Shown: positions 44,066-53,164, numbered from the stretch's first letter. The stretch is DNA of 64,000 nt from Planctomycetia bacterium (GCA_005799495.1 SYGP01000002.1:48587-112586), one strand, 5' to 3'. Made by a program: numbers and translations. Notes: generated by a model from the letters alone, not told the origin.

Positions 44066-44069
44066 CGTA
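44064..44069 (-). promoter_or_regulatory. -10-like TACGAT, leaderless DoxX-like start
   Basis: TACGAT on the minus strand ends 7 nt before the ATG at 44056. Confidence 0.4.
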
Positions 44070-44086
44070 CGAAGCACGCGTGCACC

Positions 44087-44168
<82 letters not shown>

Positions 44169-44179
44169 TCGTGCCGCGC

Positions 44180-44185
44180 TAGCCT
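44180..44185 (+). promoter_or_regulatory. -10-like TAGCCT, leaderless DAHP synthase start
   Basis: TAGCCT ends 8 nt before the ATG at 44194, only 12 nt after the tRNA-Leu 3' end. Any -35 element would lie inside the tRNA gene. Confidence 0.45.
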
Positions 44186-44193
44186 TCCCGCGA

Positions 44194-45546
44194 ATGAGCG
44201 ACTGGAACTCCGACTCGTGGCGCGCGCGCCCCGCGCAGCAGCAGGTGCTGTGGCCGGATCGCGCAGAACTCGACCGCGTCATTGCGGAAATCCGCGGACT
44301 CCCGCCGCTCGTCACGAGTGGCGAGATTGCAGGGCTGAAGTCGCAGCTTGCGGAGGCCGCATCTGGTGATCGGTTCCTGCTTCACGGCGGAGACTGCGCG
44401 GAGAGCTTTGCCGACTGCAACTCCTCCCGCATCGCCAGTCAACTGAAGATCCTGCTCCAGATGAGTCTCGTGCTCACCCATGCCTCGCGCAAGCGCGTCG
44501 TTCGCATCGGGCGTTTCGCGGGGCAATACGCGAAGCCGCGGTCGAGCGATTCTGAGACTCGCGGCGGCACGCAGCTGCCCTCGTTCCGTGGCGACAATGT
44601 GAATCGCCCGGAGTTCACCGCCGAGGCTCGCCGCCCCGAACCGCGACTGCTGCTGCGCGGCTACGCGCGCTCGGCGATGACGCTGAACTTCATCCGTGCG
44701 CTCGTGGATGGAGGCTTCGCGGATCTGCACCATCCTGAGCAGTGGAACCTCGACTGGGTCAGCCACTCTCCGCGCGCCGCGGAGTACAAGCGCATGGTCG
44801 ACTCCATCGGCGAGGGACTGCGCTTCATGGAAACGCTCGCGGGCGTTCGAGTGCATCAGTTGCAGCGCGTCGACTTCTACACGAGCCACGAATGCCTGCT
44901 GCTCGAACTGGAGTCCGCGCAGACGCGAACCGTCCCGCGCCGCGATGGCGTGTGGAATCTGTCGACGCACTTCCCCTGGTTGGGCGCGCGCACCTCGCAG
45001 GTCGATGGCGCACATGTCGAGTACTTGCGCGGCATCGCGAATCCGATCGCCGTAAAGGTCGCGCCCAGCACCACTCCCGAGCAGTTGACGCAGCTCTGCG
45101 AGCGGCTCGATCCGCACCACGAACCTGGTCGACTCACGCTCATCCACCGACTGGGCGCGCGGCAGGTCGGTGAACTGCTCCCGCCGCTGTTGCGTGCGGT
45201 GGCCGCGACCAAGCGCCGGGTGCTGTGGGTGTGCGATCCGATGCATGGCAACACGGAAGTCCTTTCGGTGACGGGCACGGATGGGCAGCAGGTGCCCGTG
45301 AAGACCCGCGCGTTCGAACACATCCTCAGCGAACTCGAGGAATCGTTCGACCTGCATCGGCGCGAGGGAACCAATCTCGGTGGCGTGCACTTCGAGATGA
45401 CGGGTGAGAACGTCACCGAATGCACGGGTGGCGCGCGCGGACTCGCGGGATGCGATCTGCTTCGCTCCTACCAGACGGCGCTCGATCCGCGCCTGAACTA
45501 CGAGCAGGCACTCGAGATGGCGTTGCTGGTCGCTCGCCGCATGTGA
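44194..45546 (+). CDS. Class II DAHP synthase (shikimate pathway entry)
   Basis: Condenses phosphoenolpyruvate and erythrose 4-phosphate to DAHP. At 450 residues it is the plant/Mycobacterium-like class II type. Signatures are WRARPAQQQ near the N-terminus, LLHGGDCAESF with the metal-binding Cys, the RIGRFAGQYAKPRS stretch, HECLLLEL, KVAPSTTPEQL, VCDPMHGNT with the metal-ligand His and the GGVHFEMTGENVTECTGG segment supplying the Glu ligand. No aromatic pathway genes adjoin it. The start follows from homology; the open frame extending back into the tRNA is not coding. Confidence 0.93.
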   Translation: MSDWNSDSWRARPAQQQVLWPDRAELDRVIAEIRGLPPLVTSGEIAGLKSQLAEAASGDRFLLHGGDCAESFADCNSSRIASQLKILLQMSLVLTHASRKRVVRIGRFAGQYAKPRSSDSETRGGTQLPSFRGDNVNRPEFTAEARRPEPRLLLRGYARSAMTLNFIRALVDGGFADLHHPEQWNLDWVSHSPRAAEYKRMVDSIGEGLRFMETLAGVRVHQLQRVDFYTSHECLLLELESAQTRTVPRRDGVWNLSTHFPWLGARTSQVDGAHVEYLRGIANPIAVKVAPSTTPEQLTQLCERLDPHHEPGRLTLIHRLGARQVGELLPPLLRAVAATKRRVLWVCDPMHGNTEVLSVTGTDGQQVPVKTRAFEHILSELEESFDLHRREGTNLGGVHFEMTGENVTECTGGARGLAGCDLLRSYQTALDPRLNYEQALEMALLVARRM

Positions 45547-45567
45547 ACGCGCCCGTTCGGACGCGGT

Positions 45568-45573
45568 TATCCT
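45568..45573 (+). promoter_or_regulatory. -10-like TATCCT before the ketosynthase pair
   Basis: TATCCT ends 9 nt before the ATG at 45583; no SD is visible. Confidence 0.4.
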
Positions 45574-45582
45574 CCGCCGCCC

Positions 45583-46923
45583 ATGCCAGGATCTTCCAGA
45601 CGCGTGCTGATCACCGGTATGGGACCGGTGTCGGGCTTCGGCATCGGCATCGATGCGCTCTGGGATGGACTCTGCAGCGGCGCGACGGCGATCCGCCCGA
45701 TCACTGCATGGGATGCATCGGGATTCATCAGCACGGTGGCAGCCACGATCGCGCCTGAGCAACTCGATATCCGTGCGATCGTTCCCAAGAGCTATCGCAA
45801 GGCGACGAAGGTGATGGCACGCGACATCGAGATCGCCGTGGCAGCTGCTGCGAGCGCCGTGCACTCGGCGGGCCTGGTGACGCGCGGCACCGCGGAGGGT
45901 GCAACGCCGACCATTCCCCCTGCGCGTGTGGGATGCCAGATCGGTGCTGGATTGATCCCGGCCGACTCCGACGAGTTGGCAGCTGCGATGCAGTCCTGTC
46001 AGACCGCGGATGGTTCGTTCGACTGTGGAGAGTGGGGGCGCACCGGCATGAACAACCTCACGCCGCTCTGGCTGCTCAAGTACCTGCCCAACATGCTCGC
46101 GTGCCATGTCACGATCATTCATGATTGCCAGGGACCATCGAACACGATCACCTGCGCGGAGGCGTCGGGTGGACTGTCGATCGGCGAGAGCATGCGCGTG
46201 ATTCGCCGCGGCGATGCGGATGCGTGCCTCTCGGGTGGAGCCGAGAGCAAGGTCAACTACATGGGACTGTTGCGACAGACCTTCGCGCAGCGACTCGCGG
46301 GTGTCCCCGTGGGCGGCGATGGTGCAGCGGCGGTCCGTCCGTTTGATCCAACGGCCGATGGAACGGTGCTGGGCGAGGGCGGCGGTCTGCTCGTGGTGGA
46401 GAGCGCCGAGAGTGCGAGATCGCGCGGTGCAACGGCGTGGGCGGAACTTCGCGGCTTTGCCGCAACGCAGTGCCGCTGCGATGACACGGTGGGCGCGGAC
46501 CTCTCCAACGCAGGAGAGGACATCGCTGCAGCGGTCGAGGGTGCGCTGCAGCAGGCGGGCGTTCGTGCGGAAGAAGTGGATGCAGTGGTGCCGATGGGTA
46601 GCGGCATCGCGGGAGTCGATGCCGCAGAAGCGCACGCCGTCCGGCAGATCTTCGGCGGCCGCGCGGCATCGCTGCCGCTCATCACGGTCGCCCCGCAAGT
46701 TGGGATCGTGGGGGCTGGCACGAGCGCTCTCGCGGCGTGCGTCGCAGCGCGGTGCCTGCGTGAGCAGCGATTGCCTGCGCGACTTTCGACGAGCGGTTCC
46801 GCGAAGCTCGGCGTGGACGCGGATGCGCGAGGCGCCATTGCTGCGCCGCTCCGCAATGTCGTCGTCACCACCACTGGGCTCGGCGGACAGAGCGCTGCCA
46901 TGGTGCTCGGGAGGATCGCATGA
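45583..46923 (+). CDS. Ketosynthase-fold protein lacking the catalytic triad (chain-length-factor-like)
   Basis: A 446-residue thiolase-fold protein closely resembling beta-ketoacyl-ACP synthases in length and in the GPS...IGES and GGAE segments. Aligned without gaps to its neighbour, the nucleophile Cys is Glu193 (TCAEASG), the first catalytic His is Met338 (VVPMGSG) and the second is Ile375 (QVGIVGAG). All three triad positions are therefore lost while the fold is kept, as in KS-beta/CLF subunits where Gln replaces Cys. It overlaps the active partner by ATGA. It may be the non-catalytic half of a heterodimer that sets acyl chain length. Confidence 0.85.
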   Translation: MPGSSRRVLITGMGPVSGFGIGIDALWDGLCSGATAIRPITAWDASGFISTVAATIAPEQLDIRAIVPKSYRKATKVMARDIEIAVAAAASAVHSAGLVTRGTAEGATPTIPPARVGCQIGAGLIPADSDELAAAMQSCQTADGSFDCGEWGRTGMNNLTPLWLLKYLPNMLACHVTIIHDCQGPSNTITCAEASGGLSIGESMRVIRRGDADACLSGGAESKVNYMGLLRQTFAQRLAGVPVGGDGAAAVRPFDPTADGTVLGEGGGLLVVESAESARSRGATAWAELRGFAATQCRCDDTVGADLSNAGEDIAAAVEGALQQAGVRAEEVDAVVPMGSGIAGVDAAEAHAVRQIFGGRAASLPLITVAPQVGIVGAGTSALAACVAARCLREQRLPARLSTSGSAKLGVDADARGAIAAPLRNVVVTTTGLGGQSAAMVLGRIA

Positions 46924-48257
46924 ACGCCACAAGCCGAAGCGATGCCGAGCGCGTGGTGGTCACCGGCATGGGTTGGGTCACGCCTCTCGGGCACGATCTT
47001 GAGACGGTGTGGTCCGCCCTGATGCGCGGTGCATGCGGCATGGCACCCATCACGCGCTTCGATGCGCGCACATTCCCCACGACGTTTGCGGCGGAAGTGA
47101 AGGACTTCGATGTGCGACCGTTCGTTCGTGACATCACCATGCACGCGAATGCGGGCATCAACTCGCAGTTTGCCCTCGGTGCGGCAGCACAGGCGTGGAA
47201 GCAGGCGCAGTTGCATCAGACGCCGCCCGCGAACGCGCGGCGCGTGGGCATCTACCTCGGCGCGGGCGAGGGGGTCATCGACACGATGAACTACCTCGCC
47301 GCGAACATCCGTTCGTGGGATGCGGCGAAGGGACGCACGGATGGCGCGGCCTGGGCGAAGCTCGGTCACTCGCTCCTGCAGGCGGCGCGCGAGATTGAGC
47401 AGGAGCCGAACATGCCGCTCGCACACATTGCGCGCGAGTTCGATGTGCGTGGGCCGACATCCAACTGTCTCACCGCGTGCGCCGCGAGCACGCAGGCGAT
47501 CGGCGAGGCGTGCAGCATTCTGCGCGGCGGCGAGGCGGATGTCATGATCGCCGGCGGAGCGCACACCATGATCCATGTGCTCGGGGTGACGGGTTTCAAT
47601 CGGTTGACCGCACTCAGCACGAGCACAGGCGACCCGACGAAAGCCAGTCGTCCATTCGACATGACTCGAGGCGGATTCGTGATGGGTGAGGGTGCGGGGA
47701 TGCTCATTCTCGAAACGCTTGCGCATGCACGGCGCCGCAGCGCGAAGCCACTCGCGGAAGTGATCGGGTTCGGGTCGAGCGCCGACTCCTACCGCATCAC
47801 GGACATCGAACCAGAGGGGCGGGGTGCGGCGGCCGCCATGCTGCAGGCGCTTGGGCAGGCGGGCATCGATCCGCACGCGCGCGGTGGAGATGGACGTCCG
47901 CTCGTTCACTACATCAGCGCGCACGGAACGGGAACCAAGGAGAATGACTCCATCGAGTCGCTCGCCGTGAAACGCGTGTTCGGCGATCTTGCAAAGGAAG
48001 TGCCGATGAGTTCGGTCAAGAGCATGCTCGGCCACCTCATCGCGGCTGCAGGTGCCGTGGAGTTCATCACCTGCGTGATGGCGATCGAGCGAGGCATGTT
48101 GCCTCCCACCATCAACTACTCGACCCCGGACCCCGAGTGCGATCTCGACTATGTGCCCAACACGCCGCGCGCTTCGGTGGTGCGCACATGCCTCTCCAAC
48201 TCCTTCGGCTTTGGCGGGCAGAACGACACCGTGTGCGTGACGGCCTTCGAGGGCTGA
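46920..48257 (+). CDS. Beta-ketoacyl-ACP synthase, FabF-like, catalytically intact
   Basis: A 445-residue ketosynthase. The triad is complete: Cys187 in LTACAAS, His335 in SAHGTGTKEND and His372 in SMLGHLIAAAGA, so decarboxylative Claisen condensation on malonyl-ACP is expected. It is translationally coupled to the inactive paralogue immediately upstream, an arrangement typical of KS/CLF pairs rather than of housekeeping FabF. No ACP, ketoreductase or other synthase genes are adjacent, so the product is unknown. Confidence 0.9.
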   Translation: MNATSRSDAERVVVTGMGWVTPLGHDLETVWSALMRGACGMAPITRFDARTFPTTFAAEVKDFDVRPFVRDITMHANAGINSQFALGAAAQAWKQAQLHQTPPANARRVGIYLGAGEGVIDTMNYLAANIRSWDAAKGRTDGAAWAKLGHSLLQAAREIEQEPNMPLAHIAREFDVRGPTSNCLTACAASTQAIGEACSILRGGEADVMIAGGAHTMIHVLGVTGFNRLTALSTSTGDPTKASRPFDMTRGGFVMGEGAGMLILETLAHARRRSAKPLAEVIGFGSSADSYRITDIEPEGRGAAAAMLQALGQAGIDPHARGGDGRPLVHYISAHGTGTKENDSIESLAVKRVFGDLAKEVPMSSVKSMLGHLIAAAGAVEFITCVMAIERGMLPPTINYSTPDPECDLDYVPNTPRASVVRTCLSNSFGFGGQNDTVCVTAFEG

Positions 48258-48258
48258 G

Positions 48259-48918
48259 GTGCGCGGCCCCCGGTTGCGGCGCTCAGGTGTGTTCCTGCTC
48301 GTGGCAGGTGGCGCGCTGCTGTTCCTCGCCACGGCAGGTTTCGTCCTCGCATCGCTGCCTCCGCGCGGTTGGCAGGACCCCCTTCAGATCGCGGCCGATC
48401 CAACGAGCGCCGATCGGGCGCGGAACCTCGAGCAGGGCCTTGCCGCTGCCATCTCACGCATCCGCGAGCCCGGTGCGCGATGGGCGATTCGCATTCATGC
48501 GAATGACGTGAACGCTTGGCTGGCCGTTCGGCTGCCGCAGTGGCGTTCCCATGATCCGTCCTTCGTCTGGCCGCTCGAGGGCGTGGCGGCAGAAGTGCGC
48601 TGCGATGCGGGTTGCATGACGCTGCTGCTGCAGACAGGTGGGCGCATCTTCAGTTGTGATGTGGTGCCGAGTGTGCAGGATGGCGCCGTCCAACTGCGAC
48701 CGGCCTCCGGTGCGATCGGGCGGCTGCCCGTTCCATCGGGCGGAGCAATCGCTTGGCGCTTCCTCGAGGGCGAGACCGCCGCGCAAAGGCGGCTGCCCGC
48801 GCTTCACAGGCTCGCGGATGGGCGGTCGGTCGAAATCTGCGCGGTCGATGTGGTCGATGGCGCCATCGAGATCGAATGCATCACGCGACCCGCTGCCTCG
48901 CCTGCCGACGGTCGCTAG
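48259..48918 (+). CDS. Membrane-anchored hypothetical protein downstream of the ketosynthase pair
   Basis: A 219-residue protein, GTG start, 1 nt after the ketosynthase stop, so it is in the same operon. Residues 10-30 are a membrane anchor or signal. The rest is beta-rich, with a WAIRIHANDVNAWLAVRLP segment and no known catalytic motif. The extracytoplasmic, single-anchor layout recalls lipid-binding envelope proteins, but I do not recognise the family. Context suggests a role linked to the acyl product of the KS pair. Confidence 0.68.
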   Translation: MRGPRLRRSGVFLLVAGGALLFLATAGFVLASLPPRGWQDPLQIAADPTSADRARNLEQGLAAAISRIREPGARWAIRIHANDVNAWLAVRLPQWRSHDPSFVWPLEGVAAEVRCDAGCMTLLLQTGGRIFSCDVVPSVQDGAVQLRPASGAIGRLPVPSGGAIAWRFLEGETAAQRRLPALHRLADGRSVEICAVDVVDGAIEIECITRPAASPADGR

Positions 48919-48968
48919 GATGCGCCTCCGATCGGCGCAGCATTCGCTTTCCCACGCGTCCACTCATC

Positions 48969-50651
48969 ATGCCTCACCTGACCATCAACGGCGTTCCACT
49001 CGAGTTCACCAAGGGCCAATCGATCATTGATGTGGCTTTGCAGGGCGGCATTGAGATTCCGCACTACTGCTACCACCCTGGACTCTCCGTTCCAGCGAAC
49101 TGCCGCATCTGTCTGGCGGAGATCAGTCAGCCGAACCCGAAGACGGGACAGCTGGAGAAAATCCCGAAGCTGATGCCGACCTGCCACACGCCTGCCGCGG
49201 AGGGGATGGTCGTCACCACCGAGAGTCCCAAGGCGGTCGCGAACCAGAAAGCGGTGATGGAGTTCCTGCTCATCAATCATCCCGTCGATTGCGCCGTGTG
49301 CGACCAAGCGGGTGAGTGCCATCTGCAGGACTACTCCTATGAGTACGGACGCAGCCATTCGCGCTTCCAAGAAGACAAGATCAAGAACCCGAAGAAGGAT
49401 GTCGGCGAGCATGTGCTGCTGTACAGCGACCGCTGCATCATGTGCACGCGCTGCGTGCGATTCACCAAGGAAGTGACGCAGACCCACGAACTGATGGTGG
49501 ATGGGCGCGGCGGCACCGAGATGATCGATGTCTTCCCTGGCAAGGGGCTCGACAACGAGCTGTCGGGCAATGTCGTGGATCTCTGCCCCGTCGGCGCACT
49601 GCTCGACAAGGATTTCCTTTTCCAGCAGCGCGTGTGGTTCCTGAAGAAGACGCCATCCATCGATGGCATCACGGCAAGCGGCGACAACATCTCCGTCGAG
49701 CACAACGAGGGAACGGTCTACCGCGTGAAGCCGCGAACGAACCTCGAAGTGAACCAGTGGTGGATCACCGATGAGGTCCGTTACGGCTGGAAGTTCGTGC
49801 ACAGCGAGCAGCGACTGACGATGCCATCGGTGCGTGGAACGCCAGCGTTCGACCGTGAAGATCCGCGCGCAGCGTGGCAGACTTCGCTTGCCCGCGCGGT
49901 GGAAGTCCTGCAGGCTGGCGCGCGCGGAGGGCGTCTGGCGGTGCTGATCTCGCCGATGCTCTCCTGCGAGGACGCGTTCCTGCTCGGTCGATTCGTGCTG
50001 GGGCTTGACCCATCCGCCGTCCTGGGAGTGGGCCCCATTCCGCGCAGCGGACAGGATCGCACGCTCACGGGCGGTTTCACCATTCATTCGGAGAAGGCAC
50101 CGAACGCCCGCGGCGTGCGGCGCGTGCTCGAGGCGCTCGCAGCATCGCAGCCAGCGCGCAAGTTGCCGGCGGGGGTGGCGCAGGTCACGGATGCCGACGG
50201 ATTCGTCGCCGCGCTCACAACGGCGGGCGCCGGCACCGTGCTCGTGACGGGCAACTACCCAAGCGCGTGGGTCACCGAACCGATGGGTGCTGCGCTCGCA
50301 ACGCGGCGCGTCGTGCTGATCGACACGCTGCCGACACGCGTGAACGCGCACGCCGAAGTGATGCTTCCCTCGTCCACATGGATTGAGAAGGCCGGCTCCT
50401 TCGAGAACGCCCGCGGTCGCCTGCAGTCGTTCGAGCGTGCGATCCTGCCGATCGACTTCGCCAAGAGCGAATCGCAAATCGCCCTGGAACTCGCCGCACT
50501 CGCCGGGCAGCCCGCCGCCGATGCCTTCGATGCCGCCCGCACGCGGGCGCAGATGGCCTTGGTGACAGGACTCGAGGCGTTCGCATCGCAGGTGTTCCAT
50601 CCGCCCGTTTCGGCGGGACGTGCAAGCGACATGGTCACGGTCGATCTCTGA
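48969..50651 (+). CDS. NuoG-like Fe-S protein, short and orphan
   Basis: A 560-residue protein with the electron-transfer part of complex I subunit G: [2Fe-2S] ferredoxin domain (Cys34, Cys45, Cys48 region), the His/Cys-ligated [4Fe-4S] site HPVDCAVCDQAGEC, and a further [4Fe-4S] site CIMCTRCVRF with CPVGAL. A molybdopterin-like domain follows but stops at about 560 residues, against roughly 700-900 in full NuoG. No other nuo gene is nearby. It may serve a dispersed complex I or a different NAD-linked oxidoreductase. A TAGGAT 47 nt upstream is a possible -10; no SD is seen. Confidence 0.85.
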   Translation: MPHLTINGVPLEFTKGQSIIDVALQGGIEIPHYCYHPGLSVPANCRICLAEISQPNPKTGQLEKIPKLMPTCHTPAAEGMVVTTESPKAVANQKAVMEFLLINHPVDCAVCDQAGECHLQDYSYEYGRSHSRFQEDKIKNPKKDVGEHVLLYSDRCIMCTRCVRFTKEVTQTHELMVDGRGGTEMIDVFPGKGLDNELSGNVVDLCPVGALLDKDFLFQQRVWFLKKTPSIDGITASGDNISVEHNEGTVYRVKPRTNLEVNQWWITDEVRYGWKFVHSEQRLTMPSVRGTPAFDREDPRAAWQTSLARAVEVLQAGARGGRLAVLISPMLSCEDAFLLGRFVLGLDPSAVLGVGPIPRSGQDRTLTGGFTIHSEKAPNARGVRRVLEALAASQPARKLPAGVAQVTDADGFVAALTTAGAGTVLVTGNYPSAWVTEPMGAALATRRVVLIDTLPTRVNAHAEVMLPSSTWIEKAGSFENARGRLQSFERAILPIDFAKSESQIALELAALAGQPAADAFDAARTRAQMALVTGLEAFASQVFHPPVSAGRASDMVTVDL

Positions 50652-50654
50652 CGC

Positions 50655-50670
50655 GCGGCGTTTTCGCCGC
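50655..50670 (+). terminator. GC hairpin between nuoG-like and MATE genes
   Basis: GCGGCG-TTTT-CGCCGC: a 6-bp perfect stem with a TTTT loop directly after the nuoG-like stop. It has no 3' U-tract, so intrinsic termination is uncertain. Confidence 0.35.
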
Positions 50671-50690
50671 AGCACGAGGCGTTCCCTTTC

Positions 50691-52178
50691 ATGCAGCGAG
50701 CACAGCACGCAGACTTTCATCATCTCGACGGATTCGAGCGGGTTCAGCGCGTCTGGTCGCTGGCATGGCCGACCGTGGTGACCATGTCGAGTTACACCGT
50801 GATGCAGTTTGTCGACAGCCTCATGGTGTCGCAACTCGGGGAGCTCGAACTTGCTGCGCAGGGCAATGGCGGCGTGTGGGCGTGGACGGCGATGGCGTTC
50901 CTTTACGGTGTGATCACGCTCGTCAATACATTCGTCTCACAGTGCGTCGGGCGCGGCGAGTCGAAGCGCGCGGCGGGCTATGCGTGGTGCGGCGTTTGGT
51001 TTGCGGTGATCAGTTGGGGGTTGCTCCTGCTGCCGATGGCCATCTGGGGGCTGCCGATGGCGTTCGAGGCGATGGGGCATGAGCGCGCGCTCATCGAGCT
51101 CGAGATCGCGTATGGACGCGTGCTGCTGTTTAGTGCAGCCGTGAATCTCGCAGGAAAGGCGATCACCAACTTCTTCTTCGGCATCGGTCGACCCAAGGTG
51201 ATCACCGTCTCTGCCATCGCGGGAAACATCGTGAATGTGATCTGCAATTATGTTCTGATCTACGGGGATTCTGGACTGCCTGCGCTCGGGTGGCCAGGGG
51301 TGCCCGGGGTGGCACCGATGGGAGTGCAGGGTGCGGCGATCGCCACGGTGATCGGCACATGCGTCGAGTGTGCAATCCCGGCGTTCGTCTTCCTTGGTCC
51401 GCAAATGGCGCGGGAGTACGGCACACGATCGGCGTGGCGCATCGATGTGGGCGGCATTCGAGACTTGCTGCGCGTCGGTTGGCCCGCAAGTTTTCAACAG
51501 GGCAACGAGATGTTGTGCTGGGCCATCTTCATGACCGCGCTCATCGGTCGATTCGGCACGGAGCATCTCGCCGCAGGTTGGATCGTGCTGCGGTACATGC
51601 ATCTGTCGTTCATGCCTGCTGTCGGATTTTCAGTGGCAACCACGACCCTCGTTGGGCAGTTCATCGGTGCGCGCGAACCCGACCTCGCTGCAAAGGCTGC
51701 GCATACTTCACTCTGGATGGGCATCGTGTACATGTCGATCTGGGGTGCGCTCATGCTGCTGTTGCGCGAGCCGATGATGCGCGTCTTTCTCGGCGGAGCC
51801 GGCAGTGAAGGCGATGCAGATCGCATCGTGGCGATCGGATCTTCCGTGATGATTCTCGCGGCCGTCTTCCAGGCGTTCGATGGCCTCGGCATCGTCTACT
51901 TCGGCGCGCTCAGGGGCGCCGGCGACACGCTCTGGCCTGGGCTCCTGACTGCAGTGCTCAGTTGGACGCTGATCGTGGGTGGCGGTTGGGGTTTCGCGGT
52001 GGCGTTCCCGGAGTGGGGCTCCTGGGGACCGTGGGCGGGCGCCACCCTCTACATCCTTGCGCTCGGCGCGGCGCTGGCGTGGCGCTTCGAGCGAGGCGCG
52101 TGGCGCACCCTGCAACTGCACATGAGCGCACGCGGCGTCGAAGAAGATGCTGCGTCGCGCGGTCAGAACCCGCTATGA
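50691..52178 (+). CDS. MATE-family multidrug/cation exporter
   Basis: A 495-residue integral membrane protein with about twelve hydrophobic segments in the two-half MATE arrangement. Both halves carry typical motifs (PTVVTMSSYTVMQFVDSLMV near the N-terminus, FSVATTTLVGQFIGA in the second half). It probably exports drugs or metabolites using a Na+ or H+ gradient. Its stop overlaps the start of the TPR/alpha-CTD gene. Confidence 0.9.
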   Translation: MQRAQHADFHHLDGFERVQRVWSLAWPTVVTMSSYTVMQFVDSLMVSQLGELELAAQGNGGVWAWTAMAFLYGVITLVNTFVSQCVGRGESKRAAGYAWCGVWFAVISWGLLLLPMAIWGLPMAFEAMGHERALIELEIAYGRVLLFSAAVNLAGKAITNFFFGIGRPKVITVSAIAGNIVNVICNYVLIYGDSGLPALGWPGVPGVAPMGVQGAAIATVIGTCVECAIPAFVFLGPQMAREYGTRSAWRIDVGGIRDLLRVGWPASFQQGNEMLCWAIFMTALIGRFGTEHLAAGWIVLRYMHLSFMPAVGFSVATTTLVGQFIGAREPDLAAKAAHTSLWMGIVYMSIWGALMLLLREPMMRVFLGGAGSEGDADRIVAIGSSVMILAAVFQAFDGLGIVYFGALRGAGDTLWPGLLTAVLSWTLIVGGGWGFAVAFPEWGSWGPWAGATLYILALGAALAWRFERGAWRTLQLHMSARGVEEDAASRGQNPL

Positions 52179-53161
52179 TGTTCGGTCCGAGGCGTCTGCG
52201 AGCCGCCAACACTCCTTCCACTGCAGAGAAGACTTTGACCACCATGACCACATCCACCACCTTGCCGCTTCATGCGGGCGATGCTGCCAAGGCCAAGCCA
52301 CATCTCGATCGTGCGCGGCAATGCGAGTCAGCGGGCGACCGCGACGCGGCAGTCGAGGCCTACCGCGCTGCACTTACCGAGCATCACGCCGTGGACACCG
52401 TTTTCTCGCTCGCTCGATTGCTCGACCGTATCGGCGAGGACGACGAGGCGATCGAGCTGTACGAGCGCATCTGCTTCGGGAAGAAGCCGCCGGTGAACGC
52501 GCTCATCAATCTGGCCATCCTGTATGAGGACTTGAACGAACTCTCGCGCGCGGAGCGTTGCCTGCGTCGCATCGTGGATGAGCACCCGACCCATCCGAGG
52601 GCGCGCATGTACCTGAAGGATGTCATGGGTGTGACCGAGATGACGATCGATGCGGATGCTCGGCAGCAGGAGCTTCGCAAGAACGCGATCCTCAATACGC
52701 CCATCACCGACTTCGAACTCAGCGGTCGTGCGCGCAACTGCCTGAAGAAGGTGGACATCCGCACGCTTGGCGACTTGCTGCGAATCACCGAAGCGGAACT
52801 GCTAGCGTTCAAGAACTTCGGCGAGTCGAGCATCAGCGAGATCAAGGCGATGCTCGCCGCGCGCGGTCTGCGGCTCGGACAGGCACTCGAAGGCGGCCAC
52901 GATCAGGCGTTCCGCCGCGAGTACCTCGACTATCTGAAGACACAGCATGACGAAGCCGTGCTGGCGATCTCGGTTTCAACCCTCGAGCTGAGCGTCCGTG
53001 CGAAGAAAGCCATCTCGCTTCTGGAGGCGCGCACGCTGGGCGAACTGGCGTGCCGCACCGAGGCGGAGCTGATGGGACTGAAGAACTTCGGACTGACAAG
53101 TCTCGATGAGATCAAGTTGCAGCTCGCGAACCATGGGCTGTCGCTCCGTCCGCTCGAGTGA
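52175..53161 (+). CDS. TPR protein with two RNA polymerase alpha-CTD-like domains
   Basis: A 328-residue protein. Residues about 34-130 hold TPR-like helical hairpins. About 170-228 and 262-325 are tandem copies of the RNA polymerase alpha-subunit C-terminal (HhH) domain. In copy 1, GRARNCLKK keeps the Arg265, Asn268 and Cys269 equivalents that contact UP-element DNA, and GESSISE keeps Ser299/Glu302; the Lys298 position is Ser. Copy 2 has VRAKKAI and GLTSLDE, so Asn and Cys are lost. It has no assembly domain, so it is not RpoA. The ATGATG at 52175 overlaps the MATE stop; an ATG at 52244 is a possible alternative start. Confidence 0.85.
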   Translation: MMFGPRRLRAANTPSTAEKTLTTMTTSTTLPLHAGDAAKAKPHLDRARQCESAGDRDAAVEAYRAALTEHHAVDTVFSLARLLDRIGEDDEAIELYERICFGKKPPVNALINLAILYEDLNELSRAERCLRRIVDEHPTHPRARMYLKDVMGVTEMTIDADARQQELRKNAILNTPITDFELSGRARNCLKKVDIRTLGDLLRITEAELLAFKNFGESSISEIKAMLAARGLRLGQALEGGHDQAFRREYLDYLKTQHDEAVLAISVSTLELSVRAKKAISLLEARTLGELACRTEAELMGLKNFGLTSLDEIKLQLANHGLSLRPLE

Positions 53162-53164
53162 TCC

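Noticed and set aside
45583..46923. First ketosynthase-fold gene as an ordinary duplicated FabF
   Set aside because: All three catalytic positions are changed, which is inconsistent with a functional condensing enzyme.
44179..46932. 917-codon open frame on the minus strand across the DAHP synthase and first ketosynthase genes
   Set aside because: No motifs, Arg/His/Ala-rich composition typical of a shadow in high-GC DNA, and the plus strand carries recognisable enzymes.
51962..52174. N-terminal extension of the TPR/alpha-CTD protein into the MATE gene
   Set aside because: The extra residues are an Arg-rich shadow of the exporter C-terminus; the ATGATG at 52175 overlaps the MATE stop in the usual coupled way.
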